From positions 1,116,001-1,180,000 of the forward strand of contig NZ_CP013363.1 of the NCBI RefSeq assembly GCF_001718315.1: a DNA stretch of 64,000 nucleotides, in the 5' to 3' direction. The translations under genes were made by a program, and so were the position numbers. Below, in pieces: positions 51,582-61,950 of this stretch. The notes under the pieces are model-generated. The model made no database searches, had not been told where the DNA came from, and worked only from the letters and a program-made list of their open reading frames with translations. The stretch's first letter is position 1, and each line of letters begins with the position of its first letter. Origin of the DNA: Burkholderia diffusa. Lineage in GTDB: Bacteria; Pseudomonadota; Gammaproteobacteria; Burkholderiales; Burkholderiaceae.

Positions 51582-52640
51582 ATGCCGCAAAGCAAGGCAG
51601 CAAACCGCAGAATCATCCTGAACGCGCGCCCGGTTGGCGCGCCCACCCCGAACGACTTTCGTACCGAGACCGCCGACGTGCCGGTGCCCGATGCCGGCCA
51701 GGTGCTGTTGCGCACGGTCTGGCTGTCGCTCGACCCGTACATGCGCGGCCGGATGAGCGACGCACCGTCGTATGCACCACCGGTCGCGCTCGGCGACGTG
51801 ATGGTCGGCGGTACGGTCAGCCGTGTCGTGGCATCGAACCTGCCCGCGTATCGCGAAGGCGACTTGGTCGTCGCGGGCGGCGGCTGGCAGGACTATTCGC
51901 TGTCGGACGGCAGCGACCTCATCGCGCTCGGCCGCGACTTCGCGCATCCGTCGCATGCGCTCGGCGTGCTCGGCATGCCGGGGTTCACGGCTTATACCGG
52001 GCTGCTGAAGATCGGCGAGCCGAAGGCCGGCGAAACCGTCGTCGTGGCCGCTGCGAGCGGGGCCGTCGGCGCGGTGGTCGGCCAGATCGCGAAGCTGAAG
52101 GGCTGCCGCGTGGTCGGCGTCGCGGGCGGCGCCGAGAAGGTCGCGTACGTGAAGGACACGCTCGGCTTCCACGAGTGCGTCGATCACCGCGATCCGCAAT
52201 TTGCCGCCAGGCTGAAGGATGCCTGCCCGAACGGTATCGACGTCTATTTCGAGAACGTCGGCGGTGCCGTGTTCGACGCGGTATGGCCGCTGCTCAACGA
52301 TCATGCGCGCGTGCCGGTGTGCGGAATCATCGCGCATTACAACGACGCGGCGTACGACGACACCGCGGTATCGGACGGCCACGACCGCGTGCCGGCGCTG
52401 ATGGGCACGATCCTGCGCAAGCGCATCCGGATGCAGGGATTCATCATTCTGGATCACTATGCGACCGGCTACGCGTCTTTCCTGAAGGAGATGAGCGAGT
52501 GGGTCGCTCAGGGCAAGGTGAAGACGCTCGAAGACGTGGTCCCCGACCTGGCTGACGCACCGCAAGCACTGATCGGCTTGCTCGCCGGCAAGAACTTCGG
52601 CAAGGTCGTCGTGCGCGTGGGCCCGGACGAACTGGCCTGA
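51582..52640 (+). CDS. Zinc-free MDR NADP-dependent oxidoreductase (CurA/leukotriene B4 dehydrogenase-like)
   Basis: A 352-residue medium-chain dehydrogenase without zinc ligands. Family marks: the substrate-side loop WLSLDPYMRGRMSD, and the NADP(H) fold AASGAVGAVVGQIAKLKGCRVVGVAGG followed by NGIDVYFENVGG. Members reduce alpha,beta-unsaturated ketones and aldehydes, including curcumin and quinones, and act in electrophile defence. CGGAGG precedes the ATG at 51582. It is under a TetR-type operator and follows the tetR gene after a terminator. Confidence 0.88.
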   Translation: MPQSKAANRRIILNARPVGAPTPNDFRTETADVPVPDAGQVLLRTVWLSLDPYMRGRMSDAPSYAPPVALGDVMVGGTVSRVVASNLPAYREGDLVVAGGGWQDYSLSDGSDLIALGRDFAHPSHALGVLGMPGFTAYTGLLKIGEPKAGETVVVAAASGAVGAVVGQIAKLKGCRVVGVAGGAEKVAYVKDTLGFHECVDHRDPQFAARLKDACPNGIDVYFENVGGAVFDAVWPLLNDHARVPVCGIIAHYNDAAYDDTAVSDGHDRVPALMGTILRKRIRMQGFIILDHYATGYASFLKEMSEWVAQGKVKTLEDVVPDLADAPQALIGLLAGKNFGKVVVRVGPDELA

Positions 52641-52733
52641 CACCGGCGCAAGACGACACACGACGATTGCACGCTGGCGTCGCGAGACGCCGGCTTGTGG
52701 CATGCTCGATTCCGTTTCGAAAGGAGTGACAAG

Positions 52734-53033
52734 ATGGCGCTTCACGTGATTGCTTCCCTGTTCGTGAAACCCGAACACGCGCAGGCCGCCGAGGCCGAAT
52801 TGCGCAGCATGGTCGCCAAGACGCGCGTCGAACCGGGCAACCGGCGCTACGACCTGTTCCGCGAGCAGGACGGTTCGCCGAACCTGCATCTGTACGAGAT
52901 CTACGACGACCAGGCCGCGTTCGACGCGCACCTCGCCAGCCCGCATTTCACGGAATTTCGCGTGAAGTCGGCCGACTGGTTCTCGGCACCGCCCGTCATC
53001 AAGGTGCTGTCGGGCATCGACGTGGCCGAGTGA
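52734..53033 (+). CDS. Putative quinol monooxygenase (ABM domain)
   Basis: A 99-residue antibiotic biosynthesis monooxygenase-fold protein (ALHVIASLFVKPEHAQAAEAELRSMVAKTRVEPGNRRYDLFRE, then HLYEIYDDQAAFDAHLASPHF), similar to YgiN, a quinol monooxygenase. The family forms cofactor-free dimers that oxidise quinols or related phenols. AAGGAG lies 8 nt before the ATG. It is 93 nt after the oxidoreductase gene and probably part of the TetR-controlled transcript, in keeping with a quinone/electrophile defence set. Confidence 0.85.
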   Translation: MALHVIASLFVKPEHAQAAEAELRSMVAKTRVEPGNRRYDLFREQDGSPNLHLYEIYDDQAAFDAHLASPHFTEFRVKSADWFSAPPVIKVLSGIDVAE

Positions 53034-53175
53034 CGCTGCGGCAGCGCCGCCGCGGCTCGATCCCGCCCGCGCCGCGCGGCAGCCGTCCAGGCATGATGCG
53101 ACGGCAACGAAAACGACAACGCGGCGCAGCGTATCGTTCGCGCCGCTTCCCCAATACACAGGCTCCGGAGTCTGA

Positions 53176-53631
53176 ATGGTCACCCTCAATATCAATGGCG
53201 AGAACCGCACGGTCGACGCCCCCGACGACATGCCCCTGCTGTGGGTCCTGCGCGACGTCGTGGGCCTGACCGGCACGAAATTCGGCTGCGGGATCGCGCA
53301 ATGCGGCGCGTGCACCGTGCATCTCGACGGCGTCGCCGCGCGCTCGTGCGTGCTGCCGGTCGCGGCCGTCGCGGGCCGCCGGATCACGACGATCGAAGCC
53401 GTCGGCGCGACGCCGGCCGGGCAGAAGGTTCAGCAAGCGTGGCGCGAGATCGACGTCGTCCAGTGCGGCTACTGCCAGTCCGGGCAGGTGATGGCGGCCA
53501 CGGCGCTGATCGCGTCGAACCCGAACCCGAGCGACGCCGACATCGACGCGGCAATGGCCGGCAATATCTGCCGCTGCGGCACGTACAACCGGATTCGCGC
53601 GGCCGTCAAGCAAGCGGCGAAGGGAGCGTGA
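53176..53631 (+). CDS. (2Fe-2S) subunit of an aldehyde/isoquinoline oxidase-type enzyme
   Basis: A 151-residue electron-transfer subunit with a plant-type ferredoxin domain ([16 protein letters not shown]...C, residues ~40-65) and a second all-helical Fe-S domain ([15 protein letters not shown] and [18 protein letters not shown], ~95-145), as in the small subunit of xanthine oxidase-family enzymes. It is the first gene of an operon with the molybdopterin subunit (1-nt gap) and a cytochrome c. Confidence 0.93.
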   Translation: MVTLNINGENRTVDAPDDMPLLWVLRDVVGLTGTKFGCGIAQCGACTVHLDGVAARSCVLPVAAVAGRRITTIEAVGATPAGQKVQQAWREIDVVQCGYCQSGQVMAATALIASNPNPSDADIDAAMAGNICRCGTYNRIRAAVKQAAKGA

Positions 53632-53632
53632 C

Positions 53633-55867
53633 ATGTCGCGAGGACTCATCGAAGCAGGGAAGGCCGCCGGGAAAGCGGCTGGCGCGGGCGTGTCGCGCCG
53701 TTCGTTCCTGAAGGCGGGCATGTCGCTCGGCGCGGCGGCGGGCGGCGGCTTGCTGCTGGGTTTCAGCATGCCGGCAGCGGGCGATGACGCACGGCGCTCG
53801 GTGATCGGCGGCGATGCGGACGAAAGTGCGCGCGCCGGCGTTTTCGCGCCGAATGCGTTCGTGCAGATCGACCGCAGCGGCAAGGTCACGCTGGTCATGC
53901 CGAAGGTCGAGATGGGGCAAGGCGTCTACACGGCGCTGCCGATGCTGATCGCCGAGGAACTCGAAGTGCCGCTGTCGAACGTCACGCTCGACCATGCGCC
54001 GCCCAACGAGAAGCTGTTCCTCGATCCGCTGCTCGGCGGACAGTTGACGGGCGGCTCGACGTCGGTGCGCTACGCGTGGGAACCGCTGCGCCGCGCGGGC
54101 GCGACCGCGCGCACGCTGCTGGTTTCCGCGGCGGCGAAGCAATGGAGCGTCGATCCGGCGACCTGCAGGGCGGAAAACGGCGAAGTGCAGCATCCTGCGA
54201 GCGGTCGGCGCGCATCGTACGGCCAGCTCGCGGACGCCGCGTCGAAGCTGCCGGTGCCGAAGGACGTCGCGCTGAAGCAGCCGGCCGACTTCAAGCTGAT
54301 CGGCAAGCCGGTGAAGCGGCTCGATTCGCCGGAGAAGGTCGACGGCACCGCGCAGTTCGGGCTCGACGTGCGTCTGCCCGGCATGTTGTACGCGGTGATC
54401 GTGAACAGCCCGGTGTTTGGCGGCACGGTCGCGAGCGTCGACGAGACGGCCGCGAGGAAGATTCCGGGCGTGCGCCAGGTCGTGCGTGCGGACAACGCGG
54501 TCGCGGTGGTCGGCGATCACACGTGGGCCGCGAAGCGCGGCGCGTCGGCGCTCGTCGTGAAGTGGAACGAAGGCGCGGGCGCGAAGGTATCGACGAAGGA
54601 CATCGTCGCCGATCTCGCGCAGGCCGCCGCGAACGGAAAGGGCGCCGTCGCGCGCAAGGACGGCGACGTCGGCCGCGCGTTCGCGAATGCGAAGACGCGC
54701 ATCGACGCCGTCTACGAACAGCCGCTCCTTGCACATGCAACGATGGAACCGGTGAACTGCACGGTGCACGTGCGCGGCGACGGCTGCGAGATCTGGGTCG
54801 GCACGCAGGTGCCGACGCGGGCGCGCGACACGGTGCAGCAGCTCACGGGCCTCGCGCCCGACAGGATCGTCGTGCACAACCACCTGCTCGGCGGCGGCTT
54901 TGGCCGGCGGCTCGAAACGGACATGATCGGCCAGGCGGTGAAGATCGCCAAGCAGGTCAACGGGCCGGTCAAGGTGATCTGGACGCGCGAGGAAGACATC
55001 CAGCACGACATGTATCGGCCGTATTACTACGACCGGATTTCCGCCGGCCTCGATGCGAACGGCAAGCCGATCGCATGGCAGCACCGGATCGTCGGCTCGT
55101 CGATTCTCGCGCGCTTCGCACCGCCCGCGTTCAAGGACGGTGTCGATCCCGACGCGGTCGAAGTCGCGACCGACCTGCCGTACGACCTGCCGAACCAGTT
55201 GATCGATTACGTGCGGCAGGAGCCGCGTCACGTGCCGACCGCATTCTGGCGCGGCGTCGGACCGACGCGCAGCACCTTCGTCGTCGAGAGCTTCATCGAC
55301 GAGCTGGCCGCGCAGACCAAGACCGATCCCGTGCAGTATCGCCGCGCGCTGCTCGGCAAGACGCCGCGCGCGCTGAACGTGCTCGACGTCGCGACGAAGG
55401 CGGCCGGCTGGGGCACGCCGCTGCCGAAGGGGCAAGGGCGCGGCGTATCGGTGATGCACGCGTTCGGCAGCTTCTTCTCGATCGTCATCGACGTCGCCGT
55501 GGAGGGCGGCGAAGTGCAGGTCAAGCGTGCCGTGTGCGCGGTCGACTGCGGAATGGCCGTGAATCCGGGCACGATCGAGGCGCAGGTGCAGGGCGGCATC
55601 ATCTTCGGGATCACGGGCGCGCTGTATGGCGAGATCACGATCGAGGACGGCCGCGTCGTGCAGAGCAACTTCACCGACTACCGGATGATGCGCATCAACG
55701 AGACGCCGCCGATCGACGTGCATCTCGTGAAGAGCGCCGAGGCGCCCGGCGGAATTGGCGAACCGGGCACGGCGGCGACCGCGGCGGCGCTGTCGAACGC
55801 GATCTTCGCGGCGACCGGCACGCGGCTGCGCAAGCTCCCGGTCGGCAACCAGCTGAAGACGGCCTGA
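53633..55867 (+). CDS. Molybdopterin-binding subunit, aldehyde/isoquinoline oxidase type
   Basis: A 744-residue catalytic subunit exported by the Tat system: SRRSFLKAG after a short N terminus. The xanthine dehydrogenase-family parts are the MCD-type segments (GGQLTGGSTSVRYAWEPL, GGGFGRRLETDMIGQAVKIAK, GRGVSVMHAFGSF) and the C-terminal Glu-type site (APGGIGEPGTAATAAAL). The enzyme hydroxylates aldehydes or N-heterocycles in the periplasm and hands electrons to the Fe-S subunit. The genes around it (Fe-S subunit before, cytochrome c after) make an electron path to the respiratory chain. The true substrate is open; the SSADH-type gene nearby favours an aldehyde. Confidence 0.92.
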   Translation: MSRGLIEAGKAAGKAAGAGVSRRSFLKAGMSLGAAAGGGLLLGFSMPAAGDDARRSVIGGDADESARAGVFAPNAFVQIDRSGKVTLVMPKVEMGQGVYTALPMLIAEELEVPLSNVTLDHAPPNEKLFLDPLLGGQLTGGSTSVRYAWEPLRRAGATARTLLVSAAAKQWSVDPATCRAENGEVQHPASGRRASYGQLADAASKLPVPKDVALKQPADFKLIGKPVKRLDSPEKVDGTAQFGLDVRLPGMLYAVIVNSPVFGGTVASVDETAARKIPGVRQVVRADNAVAVVGDHTWAAKRGASALVVKWNEGAGAKVSTKDIVADLAQAAANGKGAVARKDGDVGRAFANAKTRIDAVYEQPLLAHATMEPVNCTVHVRGDGCEIWVGTQVPTRARDTVQQLTGLAPDRIVVHNHLLGGGFGRRLETDMIGQAVKIAKQVNGPVKVIWTREEDIQHDMYRPYYYDRISAGLDANGKPIAWQHRIVGSSILARFAPPAFKDGVDPDAVEVATDLPYDLPNQLIDYVRQEPRHVPTAFWRGVGPTRSTFVVESFIDELAAQTKTDPVQYRRALLGKTPRALNVLDVATKAAGWGTPLPKGQGRGVSVMHAFGSFFSIVIDVAVEGGEVQVKRAVCAVDCGMAVNPGTIEAQVQGGIIFGITGALYGEITIEDGRVVQSNFTDYRMMRINETPPIDVHLVKSAEAPGGIGEPGTAATAAALSNAIFAATGTRLRKLPVGNQLKTA

Positions 55868-55882
55868 GGGAAGACGCACATT

Positions 55883-57214
55883 ATGAGAAACCTCACCTCG
55901 AACAGCCTGAATCGCGCCGTTCGCACGTTCGGCACTTCGTTGCTCGCGCTGTCCGCGCTGACGGCCGGTACGGCGGCGCATGCCGCGCAAACGGCGCCCG
56001 CCGACAGCGCGCTGGTCGCACGCGGCGCATATCTCGCGAAAGCCGGCGACTGCGTGGCGTGCCACACCGCGCCGCGCGGCGCGCCGTTCGCCGGCGGCCT
56101 GAAGATGGTCACGCCGATGGGCGCGATCTACACGACCAACATCACGCCCGACCCGGACACGGGCATCGGCGGCTATACGGAGGCCGAGTTCGCGGGGGCG
56201 CTGCGCTCGGGCGTCGCGAAGGACGGTCATCACCTGTATCCGGCGATGCCGTATCCATCGTACGCAAAGCTGCGCGACGACGACGTGAAGGCGCTTTACG
56301 CGTACTTCATGCACGGCGTCGAACCGGTGAAGCAGGCGAACCGTGCGTCGGACATTCCGTGGCCGCTGAACATGCGCTGGCCACTGGCGCTGTGGAACGC
56401 GGTGTTCCTCGACACGACGCCTTACATCGACAAACCGGCGAAGGATGCAATGTGGAACCGCGGTGCATACCTCGTGCAGGGGCTCGGGCATTGCGGGTCG
56501 TGCCATACGCCGCGCGGCGTCGGCTTCCAGGAGAAGGCGCGGGACGAAAGCGGTTCGGCGTTCCTGTCGGGCGCGCCGATCGACAACTGGTTCGCGTCGA
56601 ACCTGACCGGCGAGCATAATACCGGGCTCGGCCGCTGGACCGATGCGGATGTCGCGCAATTCCTGAAGACCGGCGCCAACCGGCATGCGACCGCGTTCGG
56701 CTCGATGGTCAGCGTGATCAATCACAGCACGCAGGAGCTGACCGACGACGATCTCGCGGCGATGTCCCGCTATTTGAAATCGCTGCCGGCGGCGGGCGGC
56801 ACGGGCGCGCCGCCTTACCGTTATGATCCGAAGCCGACGCAAGTCGCGCTGGGCCGGCCGGCGAACGATCCGGGCGCAAAGGTGTATAACGCTTTCTGCG
56901 TGAATTGCCATGGCGCGGACGGCCGCGGCTACGCGCCGCTGCTCGCACCGCTCGCCGGCAATCCGAACGTGCTCGAGGCCGATGCATCGTCGCTGATCAA
57001 CGTGGCGTTGAACGGCAGCGAATCGCTCGTGATCGGCGGCGTGCCGTCCGCGTATCCGATGCCGGCGTTCGCGAACCAGCTGAACGACCAGCAGATCGCC
57101 GACGTGCTGACGTTCATGCGCGCCGGCTGGAACAACGGAGCGCCGGCCGTGCAGGCGGCGGACGTCGCGAAACTCCGCAAGGCGACGGCGACGGCGACGG
57201 CGGCTGCGCGCTGA
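55883..57214 (+). CDS. Triheme cytochrome c subunit
   Basis: A 443-residue exported cytochrome with three CxxCH sites (CVACH near residue 60, CGSCH near 205, CVNCH near 340), each with a following Met ligand region. N-terminal signal peptide (SLLALSALTAGTAAHAA). This arrangement is known from the membrane-bound alcohol and aldehyde dehydrogenase cytochrome subunits. It starts 15 nt after the molybdopterin gene, so the three genes are one operon and form a periplasmic dehydrogenase that passes electrons to ubiquinone or a terminal oxidase. Confidence 0.92.
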   Translation: MRNLTSNSLNRAVRTFGTSLLALSALTAGTAAHAAQTAPADSALVARGAYLAKAGDCVACHTAPRGAPFAGGLKMVTPMGAIYTTNITPDPDTGIGGYTEAEFAGALRSGVAKDGHHLYPAMPYPSYAKLRDDDVKALYAYFMHGVEPVKQANRASDIPWPLNMRWPLALWNAVFLDTTPYIDKPAKDAMWNRGAYLVQGLGHCGSCHTPRGVGFQEKARDESGSAFLSGAPIDNWFASNLTGEHNTGLGRWTDADVAQFLKTGANRHATAFGSMVSVINHSTQELTDDDLAAMSRYLKSLPAAGGTGAPPYRYDPKPTQVALGRPANDPGAKVYNAFCVNCHGADGRGYAPLLAPLAGNPNVLEADASSLINVALNGSESLVIGGVPSAYPMPAFANQLNDQQIADVLTFMRAGWNNGAPAVQAADVAKLRKATATATAAAR

Positions 57215-58822
<1,608 letters not shown>

Positions 58823-58882
58823 CGACCATTCGGCCACGTGCATGCCGCGGTCGCGCGGTGCGCACGCGGCGCAGCGTTTGCG

Positions 58883-58907
58883 AAGGCCGGGCGTTCTGCC
58901 CGGCCTT
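58883..58907. terminator. Bidirectional terminator between convergent genes
   Basis: Perfect AAGGCCGGGC-GTTCT-GCCCGGCCTT hairpin with T-rich flank; it separates the aldehyde dehydrogenase gene from tagH. Confidence 0.8.
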
Positions 58908-58960
58908 GTCGTTTCTGCGTCGTTGGCAGTCGGCTTTGCCCGGGAACGACCGTCCGCCGC

Positions 58961-60370
58961 TCAATGCCGGTTGCTGCCGCGATAGCTTTCCACTTCCGCG
59001 TCGTACGCCGCGAGAAACGCCTTGCCGAATACCGACGCGAAATCGTCTTCGATCGCGAACACCGTGTCGCGATGCGTCGCCGCGTAGCGGTCCCACATCC
59101 TTGCCTTGTACAGCGCGGGCACGCGCCTCTCGTACCAGCGCATCGCATCGTCGCGCTCGCGCAGCCGTTGCGGCGAAAAGCGCGTCAGCAGATCCATCAG
59201 CGCGGCGCGCATGCCGGCGACCATGCCGATCTGGTGCGCGTGCAGATCCTGGAACGCGTCGCTGACCGCGCTTTGCGGCGACATGAAGCCCGGCAGCGGC
59301 AGCCCGAACATCTGGCGCAACACGGCTCCGCCGTCCGGCAGCAGCTTCAGCGGATTGTTCTCGCGATCGAGCAGCATCGTCATGTGCGCCTTCACTTCCC
59401 GCTTCAGGATGCTGCGCGACGACAGCAGCTCGACCGTGCCGTTCGCGAACAGCGCGAGCAACTGCCCCGCGATGTACAGCTGTTCGGCCGACCACTGATG
59501 CGATTCGGCGGCGGTATCGAGGCCGGCGCCTTCGAAGAACGCGTTCAGCAATTCATCGGGCGTCGGCGGGCGGTTCGCCTGCGGTGCCGGCTCGTCGGCG
59601 GGACGTGGCTCGGCATGCGCCGTCGCCGGTTGCACACGCACGTGCTGCGTCCATTCGGGCGCATGGTCGGCTTGCGTCGCGGGCGCCGCGCCGCGATCCG
59701 CATTGCCGCGTTCGGACGGCAACGCCGAGCCCGATCCACCGATATCGGGCGACGACTGTGCAAACAAGTCGAGCGGGTCGGTCGACAACTGATTCAGGTC
59801 GCGTTGCGATGGCGCCGCCGACGTGGCGCGGCTCGCGGGCTGCGCCGCCTCGTCGCGCACCGCCGCGCCGGATCGCGTGCCGGCATCCGCTGCCTTGCCG
59901 CGCGGAGCGAGGCGATCCTGCAACAGGCCCCACAACCGGTTGCCGGTCGTCTTCGCGACGACGCGCGCGTGTGCGGCCGTTTCCGGCGCACCCTGCAAGT
60001 CGGCGCTCGCGCTGGGAGCGGCGGGCATGTCGACGACCCGTGCGTCATGGTCGTCGTCACGCTCGGCACGCAGCACGTACGGCCCGATGCGGATGATGTC
60101 GCCGGTATTGAGCGGGCGCTCCTGTGCATAGCCGACGGGCTCGCGGTTCACCTCGATCGTCGACACGCTGCTCAGGTTCTTCAGCAGGCACGCATCGTCA
60201 CCGACCTGCAGCAGGGCCTGCAGTCGGGAAATCTGCCGCGTGTCGTCGCGCAGCACGAGATGGTTGTCGGTCGCCCGGCCGATCGTGCCGCCGGGCGGGT
60301 GGAACACGACGGCGTCGTAGGAGTCGCTTTCGACCGGCTCGCCGGCATGTTCGATCACGATCAGTTGCAT
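58961..60370 (-). CDS. tagH: Type VI secretion FHA-domain protein (TagH)
   Basis: A 469-residue protein with an N-terminal FHA domain (residues ~20-105: GGTIGRATDNHLVLRDDTRQISRLQALL, with the phosphothreonine-binding Arg and Ser), a long disordered Ala/Pro-rich middle and a C-terminal TagH domain (~300-469: LLNAFFEGAGLD, FANGTVELLSSRSILKREVKAHMTMLL, FGLPLPGFMSPQSAVSDAFQDLHAHQIGMVAGMRAAL). FHA proteins are part of the phospho-control of type VI secretion in some clusters. The ATG at 60370 is chosen as the natural FHA start. It belongs to the T6SS locus that continues beyond the window. Confidence 0.9.
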   Translation of the reverse strand: MQLIVIEHAGEPVESDSYDAVVFHPPGGTIGRATDNHLVLRDDTRQISRLQALLQVGDDACLLKNLSSVSTIEVNREPVGYAQERPLNTGDIIRIGPYVLRAERDDDHDARVVDMPAAPSASADLQGAPETAAHARVVAKTTGNRLWGLLQDRLAPRGKAADAGTRSGAAVRDEAAQPASRATSAAPSQRDLNQLSTDPLDLFAQSSPDIGGSGSALPSERGNADRGAAPATQADHAPEWTQHVRVQPATAHAEPRPADEPAPQANRPPTPDELLNAFFEGAGLDTAAESHQWSAEQLYIAGQLLALFANGTVELLSSRSILKREVKAHMTMLLDRENNPLKLLPDGGAVLRQMFGLPLPGFMSPQSAVSDAFQDLHAHQIGMVAGMRAALMDLLTRFSPQRLRERDDAMRWYERRVPALYKARMWDRYAATHRDTVFAIEDDFASVFGKAFLAAYDAEVESYRGSNRH

Positions 60371-60417
60371 GTCATACGTCGCTCGGTAAGGAAGCGCTCG
60401 CGGCGAATCCGGTTCGT

Positions 60418-60804
60418 TCAGGATGACGACGCATGTCTGCGGCGCGCGAACTCGAACGCGGGCCCCCAGACCGGATGCCCCTTCTCGGCGGGGGACAAGT
60501 CGAAGCGCGGGTTGAGGTCGAGAATCTTCGAGAATTCGGCGCGGCACTGCGCGACCCGGTTCGTCACGCAATAGCTGAACGCGAGCAGCTTGTGCGCGGC
60601 GACCTGCGTGTCGGTATCGGCCCCGTCGATCTCCTTCGCTCGGTTCAGGATCGCGATCGTGCGTCCGTAGTCGCCTGCACCGTACGCCGCGCGCGCGCTA
60701 TCGACCGCTGCGCGCGCCGCCGACTGCGTGGGGGACGTGCTGCACCCGGCGATTCCCAGCAACAAGGCACCGAGGAAAATCCCGATCGATGAACGGCCTT
60801 TCAT
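60418..60804 (-). CDS. Small lipoprotein of the type VI locus
   Basis: A 128-residue protein with a lipobox (LLLGIAGC, lipidated Cys about residue 20) and helical repeats of TPR type (VDSARAAYGAGDYGRTIAILNRAKEIDG, HKLLAFSYCVTNRVAQCRAEF). It lies 47 nt upstream of tagH on the same strand, so it is probably an accessory lipoprotein of the secretion system. No function is known to me. The ATG at 60804 fits the signal peptide; a GTG at 60843 is possible. Confidence 0.75.
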   Translation of the reverse strand: MKGRSSIGIFLGALLLGIAGCSTSPTQSAARAAVDSARAAYGAGDYGRTIAILNRAKEIDGADTDTQVAAHKLLAFSYCVTNRVAQCRAEFSKILDLNPRFDLSPAEKGHPVWGPAFEFARRRHASSS

Positions 60805-60955
60805 TTTGAAATGAAATATTTGCGTTATTGGAAGGTCGCGCACAAGCGCTGTTGGATTCTAGTGCCAATCATGCCGGTTGATGTTGCCGTTACGTTTTGT
60901 TTCATTTGGCAAATTGCGTTCGAGTTATCGCTCAAATCGATTGCCGGTTTTCGAC

Positions 60956-60984
60956 TTGTTAATCCATAAAATCGATTCTATAGT
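60956..60984 (+). promoter_or_regulatory. Candidate sigma-70 promoter TTGTTA-N17-TATAGT
   Basis: Good -35 and -10 with 17-nt spacing, about 450 nt before tssJ, implying a long leader if used. Confidence 0.55.
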
Positions 60985-61273
60985 TCGCTGTGCTTTTGGG
61001 ATTCGTCAGTTGTTTGCCCGGCGCCGATCAATGATCGGAAAAGCCGGCGCTGCGTTCGGACAGCGCAAACAGCGCGACACGACCCCCAGGGCGTGGCCAC
61101 CCACCGCCGACGGCCGTCCGGCTTGGGTTCAGCGTCCATACAGCAAGTTTCCATGCAATAGAACCGGGCCGCCGCGGCGAACCGGTCGGATTAACTCGCC
61201 TTTTCAAAATGACAGAGATCAATTCAATCCATCGCCATCCCCCCAATTTCGATCCCGTCCCGTAATTGGCGAT

Positions 61274-61301
61274 TTGACCCGTCTTTTTACAAGAATAAAT
61301 T
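61274..61301 (+). promoter_or_regulatory. Candidate sigma-70 promoter TTGACC-N16-TAAATT
   Basis: Located 134 nt before the tssJ start; nearer to the gene than the one at 60956. Confidence 0.5.
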
Positions 61302-61434
61302 GCCGAATCAAATTTGAGCGGAAGGATATGCAAGCCACATAATTACCGGTCAATTAATTGTCCCCTTTTTAATTCGAGCGTCGATTTCACGTGCGGAAAT
61401 CGATGGGGGAATTATTGCGCTGCGAGGATGAAAT

Positions 61435-61950
61435 ATGCGCTGGCGGTCGAGCGGGTTCATCGTATTGGGATGTGCATTGCTGTTGCCCGGATGCGGCGCC
61501 ACCGAGCGCGCCGCCGCGGTGCCGTATGCGATCACGGTCGACGTGGCGCCCGACGTCAATCCGGACCTCAACCGCAGGCCTTCGCCGATCGTGCTGAAGG
61601 TGTTCCAGCTGCGCGCGGCGTCCGCGTTCGACGGCGCTGATTTCTTCTCGCTCCAGGACAAGCCCGAGAACATTCTCGGCGCGGACCTGCTCGGCGCCGA
61701 TCGCGTGATCCTGCGCCCGGGGGAGTCGCGCACGCTGCATTACCGCGGCAACGTCGAGGCCGGCGCGATCGGCTTGATCGCCGAATACCGGATGCTCGAC
61801 AAGAACCGCTGGCGCCTGACGGTGCCGTTGCCACGCGCGAAACAGCTCAACATCTACAAGTTCTGGCAGACGTCGCCCGGCGAGCTGAAGCTGTCGATCG
61901 CGGTCAGGAACGGCGGTCTCGCGCTGAACGATACGCGGGGGCGCCCATGA
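61435..61950 (+). CDS. tssJ: Type VI secretion lipoprotein TssJ
   Basis: A 171-residue outer membrane lipoprotein: signal peptide with lipobox LLLPGC (lipidated Cys at residue ~20), then the transthyretin-like fold of TssJ (RRPSPIVLKVFQLRAASAFDGADFFSLQDKPENILGADLLGADRVILRPGESRTLHYRGNVEAGAIGLIAEYRMLDKNRWRLTVPL). TssJ holds the TssM-TssL membrane complex to the outer membrane. GAGGA before the ATG at 61435. The gene overlaps tssK by 4 nt (ATGA). Confidence 0.92.
   Translation: MRWRSSGFIVLGCALLLPGCGATERAAAVPYAITVDVAPDVNPDLNRRPSPIVLKVFQLRAASAFDGADFFSLQDKPENILGADLLGADRVILRPGESRTLHYRGNVEAGAIGLIAEYRMLDKNRWRLTVPLPRAKQLNIYKFWQTSPGELKLSIAVRNGGLALNDTRGRP

Larger units (their letters stand above)
60805..61434. 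other. Long AT-rich control region between divergent T6SS operons
   Basis: 630 nt with no supported gene. It has two candidate sigma-70 promoters for the tssJ operon (60956 and 61274). Apart from these no clear sigma-54 site was found. Confidence 0.6.

Noticed and set aside
60925..60945. TTGGCAAATTGCG as a sigma-54 promoter for the type VI genes
   Set aside because: The distance between GG and GC is too short for the -24/-12 pattern.
61209..61222. ATGACAGAGATCAA as an FNR-type box before tssJ
   Set aside because: Only one mismatch, but it is not symmetric, its distance to the candidate promoter is not typical for class II and nothing else ties T6SS to oxygen here.
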